Origin: Todiramphus chloris collaris
Lineage: Eukaryota > Chordata > Aves > Coraciiformes > Alcedinidae
Assembly (NCBI GenBank): GCA_025345505.1
Contig: JANVCC010000011.1
Coordinates: forward strand, 2,985,849 to 3,049,848
Direction of reading: 5' to 3'
Length of the DNA stretch: 64,000 bases
In this document: positions 27,035-38,200 of the stretch, piece by piece
How positions within the stretch are numbered: the first letter of the stretch is position 1
Layout: the number at the start of each line of letters is the position of its first letter
Program-made: the position numbers and the translations under genes
Notes under the pieces: generated by a model
Told to the model about the DNA's origin: nothing
Databases searched by the model: none
Seen by the model: only the letters and a program-made list of their open reading frames with translations

Positions 27035-27444
27035 GAAGGAGCACCTCTTCTACAAGGGCAGACTGAAAGACTTGGGGTTGTTCACCCTGGAGAAGAGAAG
27101 GCTCCACGAAGACCTTATTGTGGCTTCAAGGGGCCTACAGGAAAGATGGGGAGGGACTCTATCAGGGAGTGTATGGATAGGAGAAGGGGTAGCAGTTTTA
27201 AACTGAAGAAGGTAGATTTAGATTAGGTATTAGGAAGAAATTCTTGACTGTGGGTGGTGAGACACTGGAACTGGCTGCCTGGAAAAGTTGTGGTTATCTC
27301 ATCCCTGGAAGTGTTCAAGGCCAGACTGGATGGGGCTTTGAGCAACTTGGTCTAGTGGAAGATGTCCCTGCCCATGGCAGAGGAGTTGGAATTAGATGAT
27401 CTTTAAGGCCTCTTCAAGCCCAAAGCAATCTATGATGCTATGAA
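27035..27444 (+). mobile_element. CR1 LINE 3' fragment beside a TENM2 donor
   Basis: About 410 bp. It contains GAGAAGAGAAGGCTCC, ATTGTGGCTTCAAGGGGCCT, GGTAGATTTAGATTAGGTAT, TGTCCCTGCCCATGGCAG and a decayed ATGATGCTATG tail. Little divergence is apparent, so it is a fairly recent copy. Its 3' end stops about 30 bp from the donor of the exon at 27475-27736. It is antisense to the gene. Confidence 0.92.
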
Positions 27445-27474
27445 ATTTTTCTCCTTGTCTCAGATGATTCATAC

Positions 27475-27736
27475 CTGGATTTCAGGAACAATAGGACCTT
27501 TCTCTGAGCAGGAACTTGCAAAAGCTGTCAATGGAGATGGGGAAACCACAGGATTGGGCCGGGCGAAGTTACTGAGGTCACAGCTTGGGATCTCATTCTC
27601 TTCATGCCTCATGACGATGGTTTCCATCACGAAGAAGCGATCCCATGGCAGCCACAGTGTATGCTCCTGGGTGATGAATGGAGCCCGTTCAAAGTGGAGG
27701 ATAATGGAGATCCCACCAATGGTAACGAGATCAAAG
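27475..27736 (-). CDS. TENM2: Teneurin-2 coding exon: end of TTR-like domain and FN-plug start
   Basis: This 262-nt exon has the acceptor CTTAAAACAG and the donor CAG|GTATGA. One base completes the Ser codon from the previous exon, followed by exactly 87 codons ending on a codon boundary. The protein includes [50 protein letters not shown] and KGPIVPEIQ. These belong to the TTR-like domain and the linker into the fibronectin-plug that seals the YD barrel. The acceptor has a poor polypyrimidine tract, but a CACTAAC branch-point candidate lies about 25 nt upstream. A CR1 element ends only about 30 bp past the donor. The sequence matches teneurin-2 better than the other three vertebrate paralogues as I recall them. 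Confidence 0.95.
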
Positions 27737-30173
27737 CTGTTTTAAGAGATGGAATTCAAAGTTAGTGCAAGCACCACCCCCCCTGTTTGTAAAAATGCTT
27801 TGTTTCAAGGCCCTCCAGAAAAATAATTGCAAGAAATATCATCAGCCACATTTTGCAAGTCTAGAACCTACAGCCCAAGAGGCTTTAGCTGAGTAAGAGC
27901 AAGAGGCAGGGTCAGGATTACAAACTCAGCTTCTTTGCATGTTGTCTGCATATAGATTAAAAACATACCTACTCCTTTTCTTGAGATAAACATCTACCTT
28001 TGTTAGTGCTTTCTGAGTGTTATTTGACCATGCAGACTCATATATATATATGTATTTTTTATTTAGTAGTAGTTATCATCCAAATGCAGTCTCAGATTGG
28101 ATCAATTCACATGATGAAATAAGCTGTTTGGAAAGTGGTTTCTCTGACACACCACCATATAAATTGTCTTGGCATCACTGCTAGCCTAACTAAGACCTAA
28201 TGCAACCCAGAGAACATGTGGAGCCCAGTCATGGACTGAACCTAGTGTTCCAGGCCTGGGGAAGAGATGAACACCATGCAGGCAGTCTCTGTACCGCAGC
28301 ACTCAGCACACAGTCTCATTTTGACTCTTAATCATGTAGAGTAGGGCAGATAAGTTACTGCCTGTGGTTTGCAACTTCACCCTATATTACCTCCAGACAA
28401 GCAGCTTTTCTGCCTGTGTTAGTGTTAGATAATATTATGTCAGGCTAACAGACAGAGTTCCAGAGCTGTGTGGAAGGACGAAGGACATTACCTAGATACA
28501 GAAAATATTTGTCCTTTGGATGTAAAGATGTTCCAATAGAGTTTTGGGGGGTTTCTTAGTTTTGTACTTAAACCTCACATGTTTTCAGAGATGGAGATTT
28601 TATGAAGTACCACAGGATGTATCTGATATCTATAGACTCAAAAACGAAGTGTTAACAAAGAAATGAAGGGATTTCAACTCAGTTTGAAGACCTCTCATTT
28701 TTGCCAGTTTTTTTTTTTTCTCAGTATCTATTCAGTTGCAATGCCAAATGTGTGTTTCAGGCAAAGAAAGTTTTCTCATCCCTGCTTCTCATTTTTGATG
28801 CTTAGCGCTACTGTGTGACAGTCTCACACAGATTTTAAGCATGTGAATAGGCTTGCTGGTTTCAGTGGAGCTGCTGATGTGCTTAAGAGATATGTGCTTA
28901 AGTCCTTCTCTGTGCATGAGAACTAGGATCTGAAAGCACTCTGACAGCCCAAAGCCAGACTTGATGCACCTTGCAATTACGAGGTCAGAAAGAAGATTAA
29001 AAATGTATTTAAAATTATTTTTTAAAACTAATTTTGAGGCTTTCAGATCAGCTGCAAAAATCCCAGAGGAGCAACAATGGGTAAGAACTATTTCTAAACC
29101 AAAAATCTTTGGCATGAAATCATTCAGGAGAGCTTTTTAAATTATTATTATTTTTATGTCTGATAGACAGAGGTGCCATTTACTAAATATAATTATGAAA
29201 AGAAATTTAGTCAGGAAAGAATGTTAAATTCAGTCCATGGGAGAGAGTGGAAAGCATTTAAAAAGGCTAAAGACATGTTTATTCTGCCACTCAAGTGGGG
29301 ACATCAGCTTCCCAGACCTATGGAGCTTGGCTTGCAACAGCCTGACAAGTAACTTGCTAGTCCTTGCCAGCAAAGCTGCGCAGCATTTGTACTTTGATGA
29401 GAACATTTTTAACAGTCAATTAGCATTTGGCAAGCCCATCAGCTAGGAGGGAGAAGCTTGCTCTGCATGAATCCCAGCACTGAAAGGGGCAATGGGAGGA
29501 AAAGAAACAAACATTATAAAACGATGCTCAACAAGTTTTTGGGCAAGTGGCAAGAGTTTTTATTTAGAAACACATCTGTCTGACTCCATTGTGAGCCATT
29601 CATGGCTTCATTGAACCTGGGTCGGGGATGGAAACATGCTGGGGAGCAACATCCTTGCCTCTCCTGCATCCCCAAACCAGGACACTGAAGGGAAAGCAGC
29701 ACCTTCATGTCAGGCTCCAGCAGCTGTGAAAACAGAGACAGGCAGTGTTTTTTTAGCAGGCACTGTTGCTAATGAGCCAGTTTTCCCAGAGTCACAGGGT
29801 GCAGCTTTGAAGTTACCCCGATGAACAGAAACAAAAGCTAAACCCAAAACCTAACAGAAAAACCCAAAATGAAAACACCTTCCTCACAGCTTCACTTAGT
29901 GAAATTAAATTAAACAAGACCAAAAGTGTTATGGGATCGAAGGAACGAGATCATTTCATTTCTTGGTTTGCTGCTGATCTCTGATGTCTTTTTTATCACT
30001 TTGAAAAAATCGTACTTGTTGTACAGTCATATTGTTCTCTTTTTCTTAAAAGACTCTGGAGAGACAGGCCAGAGAATGAAATTTTCTCTTTATCCACAAA
30101 GCAGGATCAAAAAAAAAAGACAAACCAAAAACCACAGAAAAGTGTAACCCTTTCTCATCTCTATATTCTGAAA

Positions 30174-30243
30174 GTCTTTCTGAGAGAGCCATGCCAAAGT
30201 TGCTGAATGTCTTTCTGAGAGAGCCATGCCAAAGTTGCTGAAT
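30174..30243. repeat. Exact 35-bp tandem duplication
   Basis: Two adjacent identical 35-bp units, each starting GTCTTTCTGAGAGAGCC and ending AAAGTTGCTGAAT. There are no mismatches between them, so the duplication is young or recently homogenised. Confidence 0.97.
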
Positions 30244-31249
30244 ATGATGGCAGGTACATACTGAAAAAGTCCGGGGGCTTTCCTGTTGTTTTATTAACAC
30301 AGTGCCTACTTACAGCCTTTATAAACTACCAGTTTAATTAAATTTAAAGCTTTATTTAAAAACATCATATATAATCCAGTACTGATATTTTGATCACCTA
30401 TTAATTTTGCGTTACAGAGAAATACATGCAGCAGTGGGGTTTGAGAGTTGTCATTTTATCTTCATACCTAGTTATCTGAAAAAAGTCTGTGTCCCAATAA
30501 TTAGATTAAAAACACATGCAAGCCTTGAAGTTACCAAATTTTTGCTCAGAGTAAATAATGTGACTGAAATAGTACCAGGATTTCACTATTAGAGGCTATA
30601 TCTGAGTACTGTAATAGGAGTGAAACCTACTTGCAGAGACCTGGAATACAGTGAACCCACTTACATGGGTGAAAAATTTAGGTCACTGAAATTTTACTCG
30701 TGATCTTCATTTTTGAAACTTGGTCATACCAAAAAAAGGCCCATAAACCAAACCTGAAGCAACAAAATCTGCTTAGGAACATATCTAGCTATACTGATGC
30801 AATTCTGCCTTTAAACTCCCTTACTTTAAAACCACAGTTATTGGCCTGCTATCAGTAAACCAATTTTCAAAATCAGTTTAAAGCAACTCAGTGCATGTTT
30901 TCAAGAATAGATATTCCTATGGTGAATATGCCAAATAATAAGTTTTATGCAGTTATATCCTGAAACAAGGTAACAGCTTGCATTCATGTTCCCATTTTTC
31001 CTCCAAACCAGAATGACACTGAAGATGGTCCAAGTGACCCCATATGACTTGAGCACTGCTATGCACTGGGTTGCAGTCTGCTACTGTATTTCATGAGAAA
31101 CTACTTCTTGCTTAAGAACATCAATTTCTGAAACAAAGTGATTCAATCACATGAAAACTGCCCTGCAAAAAAAGCTGATGAGAAGAGAGTCATACTTTTT
31201 TCAGAAAACTATTAAAACCCATCAAAACACATAATAGACACTGTAATAG

Positions 31250-31425
31250 CAACAATTCTTAGCATGATTTTGAAAGTGCTTTATAAATAGTATTTAATAA
31301 ATTCTGTAACAATCAGTGAGGGAGGCAAGTAAATGTTATCTTCCTTTCACAGGCGGGTTAGCTGGCCTAGGAAGGTTAAGAGATCCATCTAATGCTATGC
31401 ACTAAAACCAGTAGTGAGGCTAGGA
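31250..31425 (+). repeat. MIR/L2-like ancient repeat fragment
   Basis: It has the block order of an old amniote SINE/LINE 3' end: GTGCTTTATAAATAG, GGGAGGCAAGTAAATGTTAT, CTTTCACAGGCGGGTTAGC, AGGTTAAGAGATC and GGCTAGGATTAGAA. The spacing resembles MIR. It is diverged and assigned by eye only. Confidence 0.5.
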
Positions 31426-33091
31426 TTAGAAGGGATGTCTGACATCATTTTCTGCCCTGACAATTTTAGTCTGAATGCTCTTAAATACTTCAAAGTAATT
31501 TTTAGAAGACTTCACCACTGACAAAGTCGTTGGATTTTGGTTTGGGCTTTTGCTCGTCCATTTATTACCTTCAGAGTACACAGATGCACTGCTGTACCCG
31601 TTCATTTGAGAAAATACCTGCCTGAACACCTCAGCCAGTTTTGGAAGGTATTTTTATGATTCTGGAGACTCAGTACTGCAATGGGACAATTTGCTGAATG
31701 TTGGTCATGTACCAGACATGCAGAACATTTCTGTAGGAGAAGACTGATTTGAGAGGAAGATGAAGAAATTGAAATCAGAAGAGCTGACACCACACAGGCT
31801 GGGGTTAGACTAACCACCAGCAGCTGCCAACAGAAGTCCCAGCTTTGGGATGAATCCTGCTTGGTCACAGGTTCCCTGCTTTAAGAAAGTAAATCTCTGT
31901 AATTTTTATCACTTGGAGATGAGTATCTGCAAGGGACTGAGTCAGAAAACCACAGCACTGAGCTCCTTGAAACTAATTTCCAGTTCTGGAGTCTGGCAGC
32001 TGGCCCTGAGGAAACAGCAGTCCAGTGAAGATTAGTGGGGCATACTGATGGTCTAGCTGCATTGCTTTCTGCCTTAGGTTCTAACTGCTCAGCTGGAGGT
32101 TGGGAAGGATTCGTTGTGGAAGGAACATCCCTGGCTTTAACTGCCAGTAGAAGTGTATTTATAGCAGCTGTCATTTTCCTTTCACCACCCAGGAACTGGA
32201 AAGAAATAGTTACTTAAATATTATGCTGGTCTGGAGCTTGGATAGCAGCACTCACCTCCATGCTATGTCCCTGTTTAGGTTACTGGTATGTTCGCTGCCT
32301 AGAGATAGTTTGGATCTCACTTTGAGGCAAAGTAGGTTCAGGAAGGTTGACAGAGATGCTTACAGCATAAATGTTCAAGGCTTTCTCCTTTTTGCAGTGC
32401 TGCCTAAGCTACAGCCAATGCAAAGATAGCAGATCCAAAGTCAGCCTTTTCCAAAGGAGACAACTAGTTTTCCTGGGATTATTCTTTATTACCCGGATTT
32501 TATTGTCACATTGCCTGAGAGGTGGGGCATCACTTGTCACCATCTCCTAGTCACCATTAGAGTTACAGTAGGTGCAGATTCCCCTGAGCAACAACAAGGC
32601 AGAATTATGTACATGTGATAGCACACATTCTTCTTTCATTCTTATTCGATCAGTTTCTCTGGACAGGGCAAACCTTTAATGAAAGTTGTGGATGGGAGAT
32701 ATACTAAAATCCATAAATCCTCTCCCACATGCTAGCGGTTAATAGTCAAGACAGAGCATGTGCAGCTGAAACCCCTTATGTTTCTTTTTTGTTCTTAAAA
32801 GAAAGGAAGCCAATTAGCACTGACAGACAAAAGATAAGAAAGAATTGCCCAATTTGCAAGGCTTTTGTTTTGGTTGAGCGTGATTGCTCAGATTTTAAGC
32901 ACTTGCCTCTAACACAACTGTAATCTTAATGACTTCTTCCTAATCATTTCAGTATGAATTAGCAAGAATACAGCTGTTGGGAGCAGGAGGCATCTTCTCT
33001 TTATGTGCATGGGCACTGCATTGCCCAATTGTTGGCTAAGGATTCTAGGTGATATCACAAGGTTAATAATAGTAAAAATTAGAAGAGAAAG

Positions 33092-33137
33092 AAGAATAGA
33101 ATAGAATAGAATAGAATAGAATAGAATAGAATAGAAT
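33092..33137. repeat. (GAATA)n pentanucleotide tract at a CR1 3' end
   Basis: About eight to nine copies of GAATA directly abut the 3' end of the CR1 at 33092-34145. On the element strand this is TATTC, so it looks like an expanded version of the CR1 terminal repeat, which is normally ATTCTATG. Confidence 0.9.
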
Positions 33138-34145
33138 GCAATACACCACTTTAGTTGCAAAGGACCTACAGCATTCATCTAGTGCAATTTCCTGAACACT
33201 TCAGGGCTGAACAAGTTACACAGTGTTATTAAGGGCATTATCCAAATGCCTCTTAAACATAGACAGGTCTGGGGCATTGACCCACTTTCCTAAGAAGCCT
33301 GTTCCAGTATGTGACCACCCACTCAGTAAAGAAATGCTTCCTAATGTCCAGTTTAAACTTCCCCTGATGCAGCTTTGAACCATTCTATGCATCCTGTCCC
33401 TGGATCCCAGGGAGAAGAGCTCAGCACCTCCCTCTCCACATCCCTTCTCAGGAACCTGTAGAGACCGATGAGGTCTTCCTCAGCCTCTTTTTCTCCAAAC
33501 AAGACGAACCCAAAGTCCTCAGCTGCTCCTCACAGGAACATGCCTTCCAGCCCTTTCACCAGCTTTGTTGCCCTCCTCTGGTTGCATTCAAGGACTTCCA
33601 CATCCTTCTTAAATTGTGGGCCCAGCACTGTACACATTACTCCACAGGAGGCCAAACCAATGCTGAACACAGTGGGATAATCACCTGTTTTGACCATCTG
33701 GTTGCACTGTGTTTGATGCACCCCAGGATGTAATTTGCCCTCTTGGCTGCCAGGGCACACACTGCTGACTATTACTGAGCCTGCTGTCAACCGGCAGCCC
33801 CAGATCCCTTTCTGCAGGTCTGCTCTCCAGCCACTCCTCTCCCAATTTATACTTGTTCCCAGTTTTACTCCATTCCCGGTGCAGAATTTGGCATTTTGAC
33901 TTGTTAAATTTCATCCCATTAATCATTGCCCACTGTTCCAATTTATCTAGGTCCCACTGCAAGGCCTCTGGTCCCTCAAGACAGTCAACAGCACCTCCCA
34001 ATTTGTTATCATCAGCAGACTTGCTAATGGTGCATTCAACTCCTGCATTCAAATCACTGATAAATCTATTGAACAGGACTGGCCCTAGAATTGAACCCTG
34101 AGGAACACCACCAGTGACTGGTCACCAGCCAGATGTAGTCCTATA
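33092..34145 (-). mobile_element. CR1 LINE with reverse-transcriptase remnant
   Basis: A copy of about 1 kb in the same orientation as TENM2. The 3' end is at low coordinates and runs into a pentanucleotide (GAATA) tract. At 33681-34052 an open minus frame of 123 codons matches the C-terminal part of the CR1 reverse transcriptase: GVECTISKSADDNKLGGAVD, LDKLEQWAMINGMKFNKSKC, then GLPVDSRLSNSQQC. The catalytic FADD-type motif reads SADD, and frameshifts follow, so it is inactive. The 5' end lies about 140 bp from the donor of the exon at 34285-34404. Confidence 0.93.
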
Positions 34146-34284
34146 ACAACTAAAAATAATGCATAAACATCTTCAAAATGCACCAACAATAAATGTGCTC
34201 ATGGAAGGAGTTTCTCTGTAGTGTTGATGGTAATAATGCTGTAACTGCTTCATGAACACTGTAAACCCAGTGAAGATATCCTAC

Positions 34285-34404
34285 CTGCCGTCTTGTCTAC
34301 TGATTGTGTATCCAAAAAGAGGATTGTTGACAAAGCTGATGTTCACTCCAACTAGAGGGGTCCCATCTGCTGTCATCACCTGGCCTCGAATCACACATGC
34401 ATGT
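34285..34404 (-). CDS. TENM2: Teneurin-2 coding exon: TTR-like domain core
   Basis: This 120-nt exon has the acceptor TTTTTCTCATTGCAG and the donor GCAG|GTAGGA. Its first base completes a Gly codon begun by the GG ending the previous exon, and it ends with AG, the first two bases of a Ser codon. It encodes [20 protein letters not shown] and [10 protein letters not shown]. This is the beta-sandwich of the carboxypeptidase-regulatory-like (TTR-like) domain, which packs beneath the beta-propeller in known teneurin structures. An N-glycosylation sequon (NIS) is present. The exon is too short to appear as a usual ORF and was recovered from the splice signals and protein similarity. A CR1 insertion of about 1 kb lies roughly 140 bp downstream of its donor. 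Confidence 0.95.
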
Positions 34405-35049
34405 CTGCAATGAGAAAAATGATTAAAAAAAGTAAGACTTTTGATAAAATCAAGTTTTTCCTCTGCTTCTGTGGCTGTAAATTCTGAAATGCGTATGGAT
34501 TAAAAAGCCAATGCCCTTGTATCTTGGAAAGCTGAGGATCATGCTGTGTGTCTTGATGGTGAAATGCTGCTCTTGAAGACTTTCTCAGGAGTTATGTAAG
34601 AACGTTCAATACCTAAAATGAAGTTTACCTTTATCTTACTCTTGAAAAGCAACTGCTGCAGCATATACTTCATTAACTATGGACTTTTGTAGGATTCACA
34701 ACATCACACTGTAATTTGGTATAACCGAGTTCCACAGTGTCTTGACAGTATTGCTCTACTTAAAGGCAAATCACATTTTAAAGTCAAAGAGAACAAAAAC
34801 TTACCATGGACATATTTAAGGCACAAAAGACACAGGAGCACCCTGACCAAGGCTTAGTGGCTCATTTCTTCCACACTTGGGAAAACCACAACAGATAATT
34901 TGCTAGGTTCAGACAGATTCCCTACAAACTGCTTGAGTAACTGAGCATGCTAACAGGATGGATTTTTTTCCATCTTTTTCTTTCCAAGTTTGGGAGATTG
35001 CACTGTTTTATAGACTACATCTATTCCAATTACTCTATGCTCTGTAATG

Positions 35050-35200
35050 TCCTCTTTTATCTAAGGATTTCAAGGATCTTCACAAACATTGATTAATACT
35101 GCAAGATAGGTGTTTTACAGAGAGAGGAAATAAAGCACAGAGTGATTTTCAGTTGTCCAAGGTCAGTCAGAAAATCTGCAGTAAAGCCAAAGACAAATTT
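35050..35200 (+). repeat. MIR/L2-like ancient repeat fragment
   Basis: Blocks CTTCACAAACATTGATTAAT, CAAGATAGGTGTTTTACAGA, GAGGAAATAAAGCACAGAG and TGTCCAAGGTCAGTCAG follow the order of the MIR/L2 consensus tail. It is a second such fragment within 4 kb of the one at 31.3 kb. Confidence 0.5.
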
Positions 35201-38200
35201 TCTAGGTTCATATTCCGAAGTCTGTTTCCAGACATCTAAGTCATTACTACATTGCTACCTTAGAAGCTTCCTATAAAGACAAAGCATCACATGTCTGTGA
35301 AAGTGTCAGAACGCAATTTTTGGCTGAAGGTGACTATTTTTCTGAGCAGCAACAGCAAATTGTGGTGTCAGTGTGCTTACATGACCCAGTGAGTGATTTT
35401 CCTAACTGCTGTCCTGCTGGAGAGCAGAGATTGAAAGCCAGTGTTTCTACAGGTGCAGGACCAGATCTCAGCCAGAGTAAATCATCCCCCACTTGCTATG
35501 TACCCAATTCAACTGCGAAATGTCGCTTTACTGGTTCACTGAGGCAAAGGATGGCATCTGCAATGGTTTGTAAAGATGATTTCATAAACACAGATCATCA
35601 GGGAAAGATCAAGTTATCTTGTTACAATCCACCTAAAAATCGAATGTTGCGTAATGCGAGGAGATAAAGTATAATTTCTGTTTAATAAGGCCTGTGCTAT
35701 TTGTATATTCCACAGTACAGAAAAAAAGACCATTTGTCAGGGACTCTTAAACAAAACTCCTACTCACCTAAGTGGAGGGCTCCAATATTAACAAAAATTC
35801 TCAAAGTGTTAGGGGAATGTGTTAACAATCTAAAATGTGAACAGATTCATATAGAATTTTGGAACAGGCCACAGGAAAATGAGATAATAGAAATTATTTT
35901 TATGTCACTAAGTTTTGTCTAATATATCATTGCTGACTTGTTAGGAGTCATGCAACAAAAAGACTTGGACCCAGCTTGGAGCTAATAATATTCTCAATAT
36001 GGGAGTATTATTATTGCTTTTCCCATTGAAGGCTCTAACTCAGCTTCCCATATACAGTAATTTTAAATTAATATTCCAGTACAGTATTATGCTCATCACT
36101 CTCTAACACACAGGCAAAGCATAACTCAAAGGTTCATGACACCATGGAATATGCTTGGAAAAAAGTCCATGCTTGGAATAACCTCACTAAAGTCAAGAGG
36201 TCACCAAGTATAGTGCAATTTTTGCACAAAGTGAATGTGTCTTATCACATCTCTGAGCTACAGGCAGAAGCTAGGCCTTCTCTTCCCAGTTTTCACCACA
36301 GTGCTCATCACCCTGTCCCATCTCCTTTTCTATCCTTTAGAGAGACCTCAGGAAGCATTTGAAACTGTCTTCTCTCAGCTTCTCATCAAATGGCTACACA
36401 TTTTGTGAGAGGCAAGGAATCACTACAGACTGTTTGTTGCTTGAAGACTAAGACCTGAGCTTGAGGGACTCAGTATTCTGAATTACTGACAGCATATTCC
36501 ATCCAACAGTGGGACTATGAATGTTTTAGAATACCTGAGAGACAAGATCATACATTTCTCGTGAACCCAAAAGCCACACTTCTACCTGTTGTTTTATCTA
36601 TCCAAGAGTTACAAGCAACCAAAGGAAAAAAATACAACATGGTGCAGATGTCTCTCTCACTGTCCTACAGAAAACACACGCCCAAGCAGTTGCAAACTTC
36701 TAAGTAATATTGCAAGCACATTGGCCTAGATACTCAGCTCATGCTAATGGGGGGATGTGCTTTGTGTCAGCAAGCATCTGGTCCATTACGTATCACTGAC
36801 AACTATTTCTACAATAGCAAGCACCAGCACAACATGGACAAAGAAAAAGCTTCCTCTCGCCTTGGCAGCTGTAACAAATGCATTTGAATTCCCACTTTCC
36901 AGGAAGACACTCAGTTCCCATTCTAGATGATGCTTTGCAGCACTGCACTCCAACTCTGTTAGCACATCTATGTGCCGACTAACTCAGGCGACACTGGCAT
37001 CTCTTCTCAGAGAAGCAGCTTGTCAGCAAGCCCAGCTGCATTCACCATCCCCCTGAGGACTATAACAATAAATAGCTTTATTTACATGCTATAAGGAAAG
37101 ATGTCCCCTTTGTGGGAACATCTTTCCCAAACCACAGTGACAAAAAGAAGCTGGAGCAACATGTACAAATTTGATTTCAGTTAGCAGCAGGAGGAATGGG
37201 AACTGGAGGAAAACCAAAGCCCAGATTCTGCCTGATTAGAGTCTCAAATCTTTTCCTTCTCTTGGTGACAAAAAGTACCCCACTTGGGAAGAACAGTTAA
37301 TAAAGTGTGTTGGAAACAGCTGGCTTCTCCAGTGTTAACGTGTCCTTTCTGGAGGCAAGATCGACTACCCACAATGCACCGAGCCCCCCAGGAACCTGGT
37401 TAATGCTAATTTAGTCAGCCCTTCAGAAGACCTTGGTCTAAATGCAATTACATTACAAACAAGTTAAGTGGTACTGCTAAGACGCTCAGCTCCGCTAGAA
37501 AGTCTCCCAATATATTTACATAAAATTATGTCTCATGTTAATAGAAGAGATTTATTCCATCAGTCTAGGCTTGCCAGTTCACAGTGTTTTCTACAGTTGA
37601 ACAAAATTGAATTTCTCATAGCTGGAGCCTCATCTTCCCACTGAATTATTAACAGATTCCACCTATTGCCTCTCTTTTCTGGCTTTTGTTTGTTTGTTAG
37701 TTTGTTTCACTACTTTTACATTGAGCAGTATGGATTCTTGTTTTGAATGAAATGAAAATTAGTCTTTTTTGTCTTCTGTAATTAGACTTTCCCTTTCTTT
37801 TTAAATTTATTTTGTCCATAAGGGCTTCCTTGAAAGACCAAATCATTGTCCAAATGCTAAATAGAATGGCAGATGGTATAAGAGACAATTTTACACCATG
37901 GCTTTGTGAATTCATTCTTTATTCCCTAAAAAATTAAATTAAGTATTCCTGGTAAGGTCTTGGCCACACTGCTAAAACAGAGAAGGGTGAACTGATGCCT
38001 TTATGTTCCCATTGCTCAGATATAAAGAAAGTCTGACAGGCTGTCAACAATATTCAAGCAGATAAAATCAGCTTTAGAACAGAAGCCAGAAAAGTAAATT
38101 CCCAAAAAGCCATTTCACATTATGGGTGCACGTTAAAGATGTGTCTGTAATACTGACTCTGATCCAATCTCTCATAACTTAGACATTGGCCCCTCTAATA

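Larger units (their letters stand above)
21338..27474 (-). other. TENM2: TENM2 intron with two CR1 insertions
   Basis: About 6.1 kb. It has a pyrimidine-rich tract on the plus strand around 21.8-22.1 kb, a T run near 22.34 kb, a possible ancient repeat around 25 kb, and antisense CR1 copies at 25.4 and 27.04-27.44 kb. No exon is seen between the two flanking teneurin exons, whose phases join correctly. Confidence 0.85.
27737..34284 (-). other. TENM2: TENM2 intron with MIR-like fragment, 35-bp duplication and long CR1
   Basis: About 6.5 kb. It contains an exact 35-bp tandem duplication at 30.2 kb, a MIR-like fragment near 31.3 kb, and a sense-oriented CR1 of about 1 kb at 33.1-34.1 kb. AT-rich unique sequence makes up the remainder. 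No other exon was found. Confidence 0.85.

Noticed and set aside
30174-30243. Tandem repeats considered as a CRISPR array
   Set aside because: Only two units without spacers, in a vertebrate intron.
33681-34052. A 123-codon open frame as a host gene
   Set aside because: It is a remnant of the CR1 reverse transcriptase with a damaged catalytic motif.
35320-35667. A 115-codon plus-strand open frame starting MAEGDYFSEQQQQ
   Set aside because: No known family and no promoter or splice context, in an intron next to a MIR-like fragment; treated as chance.
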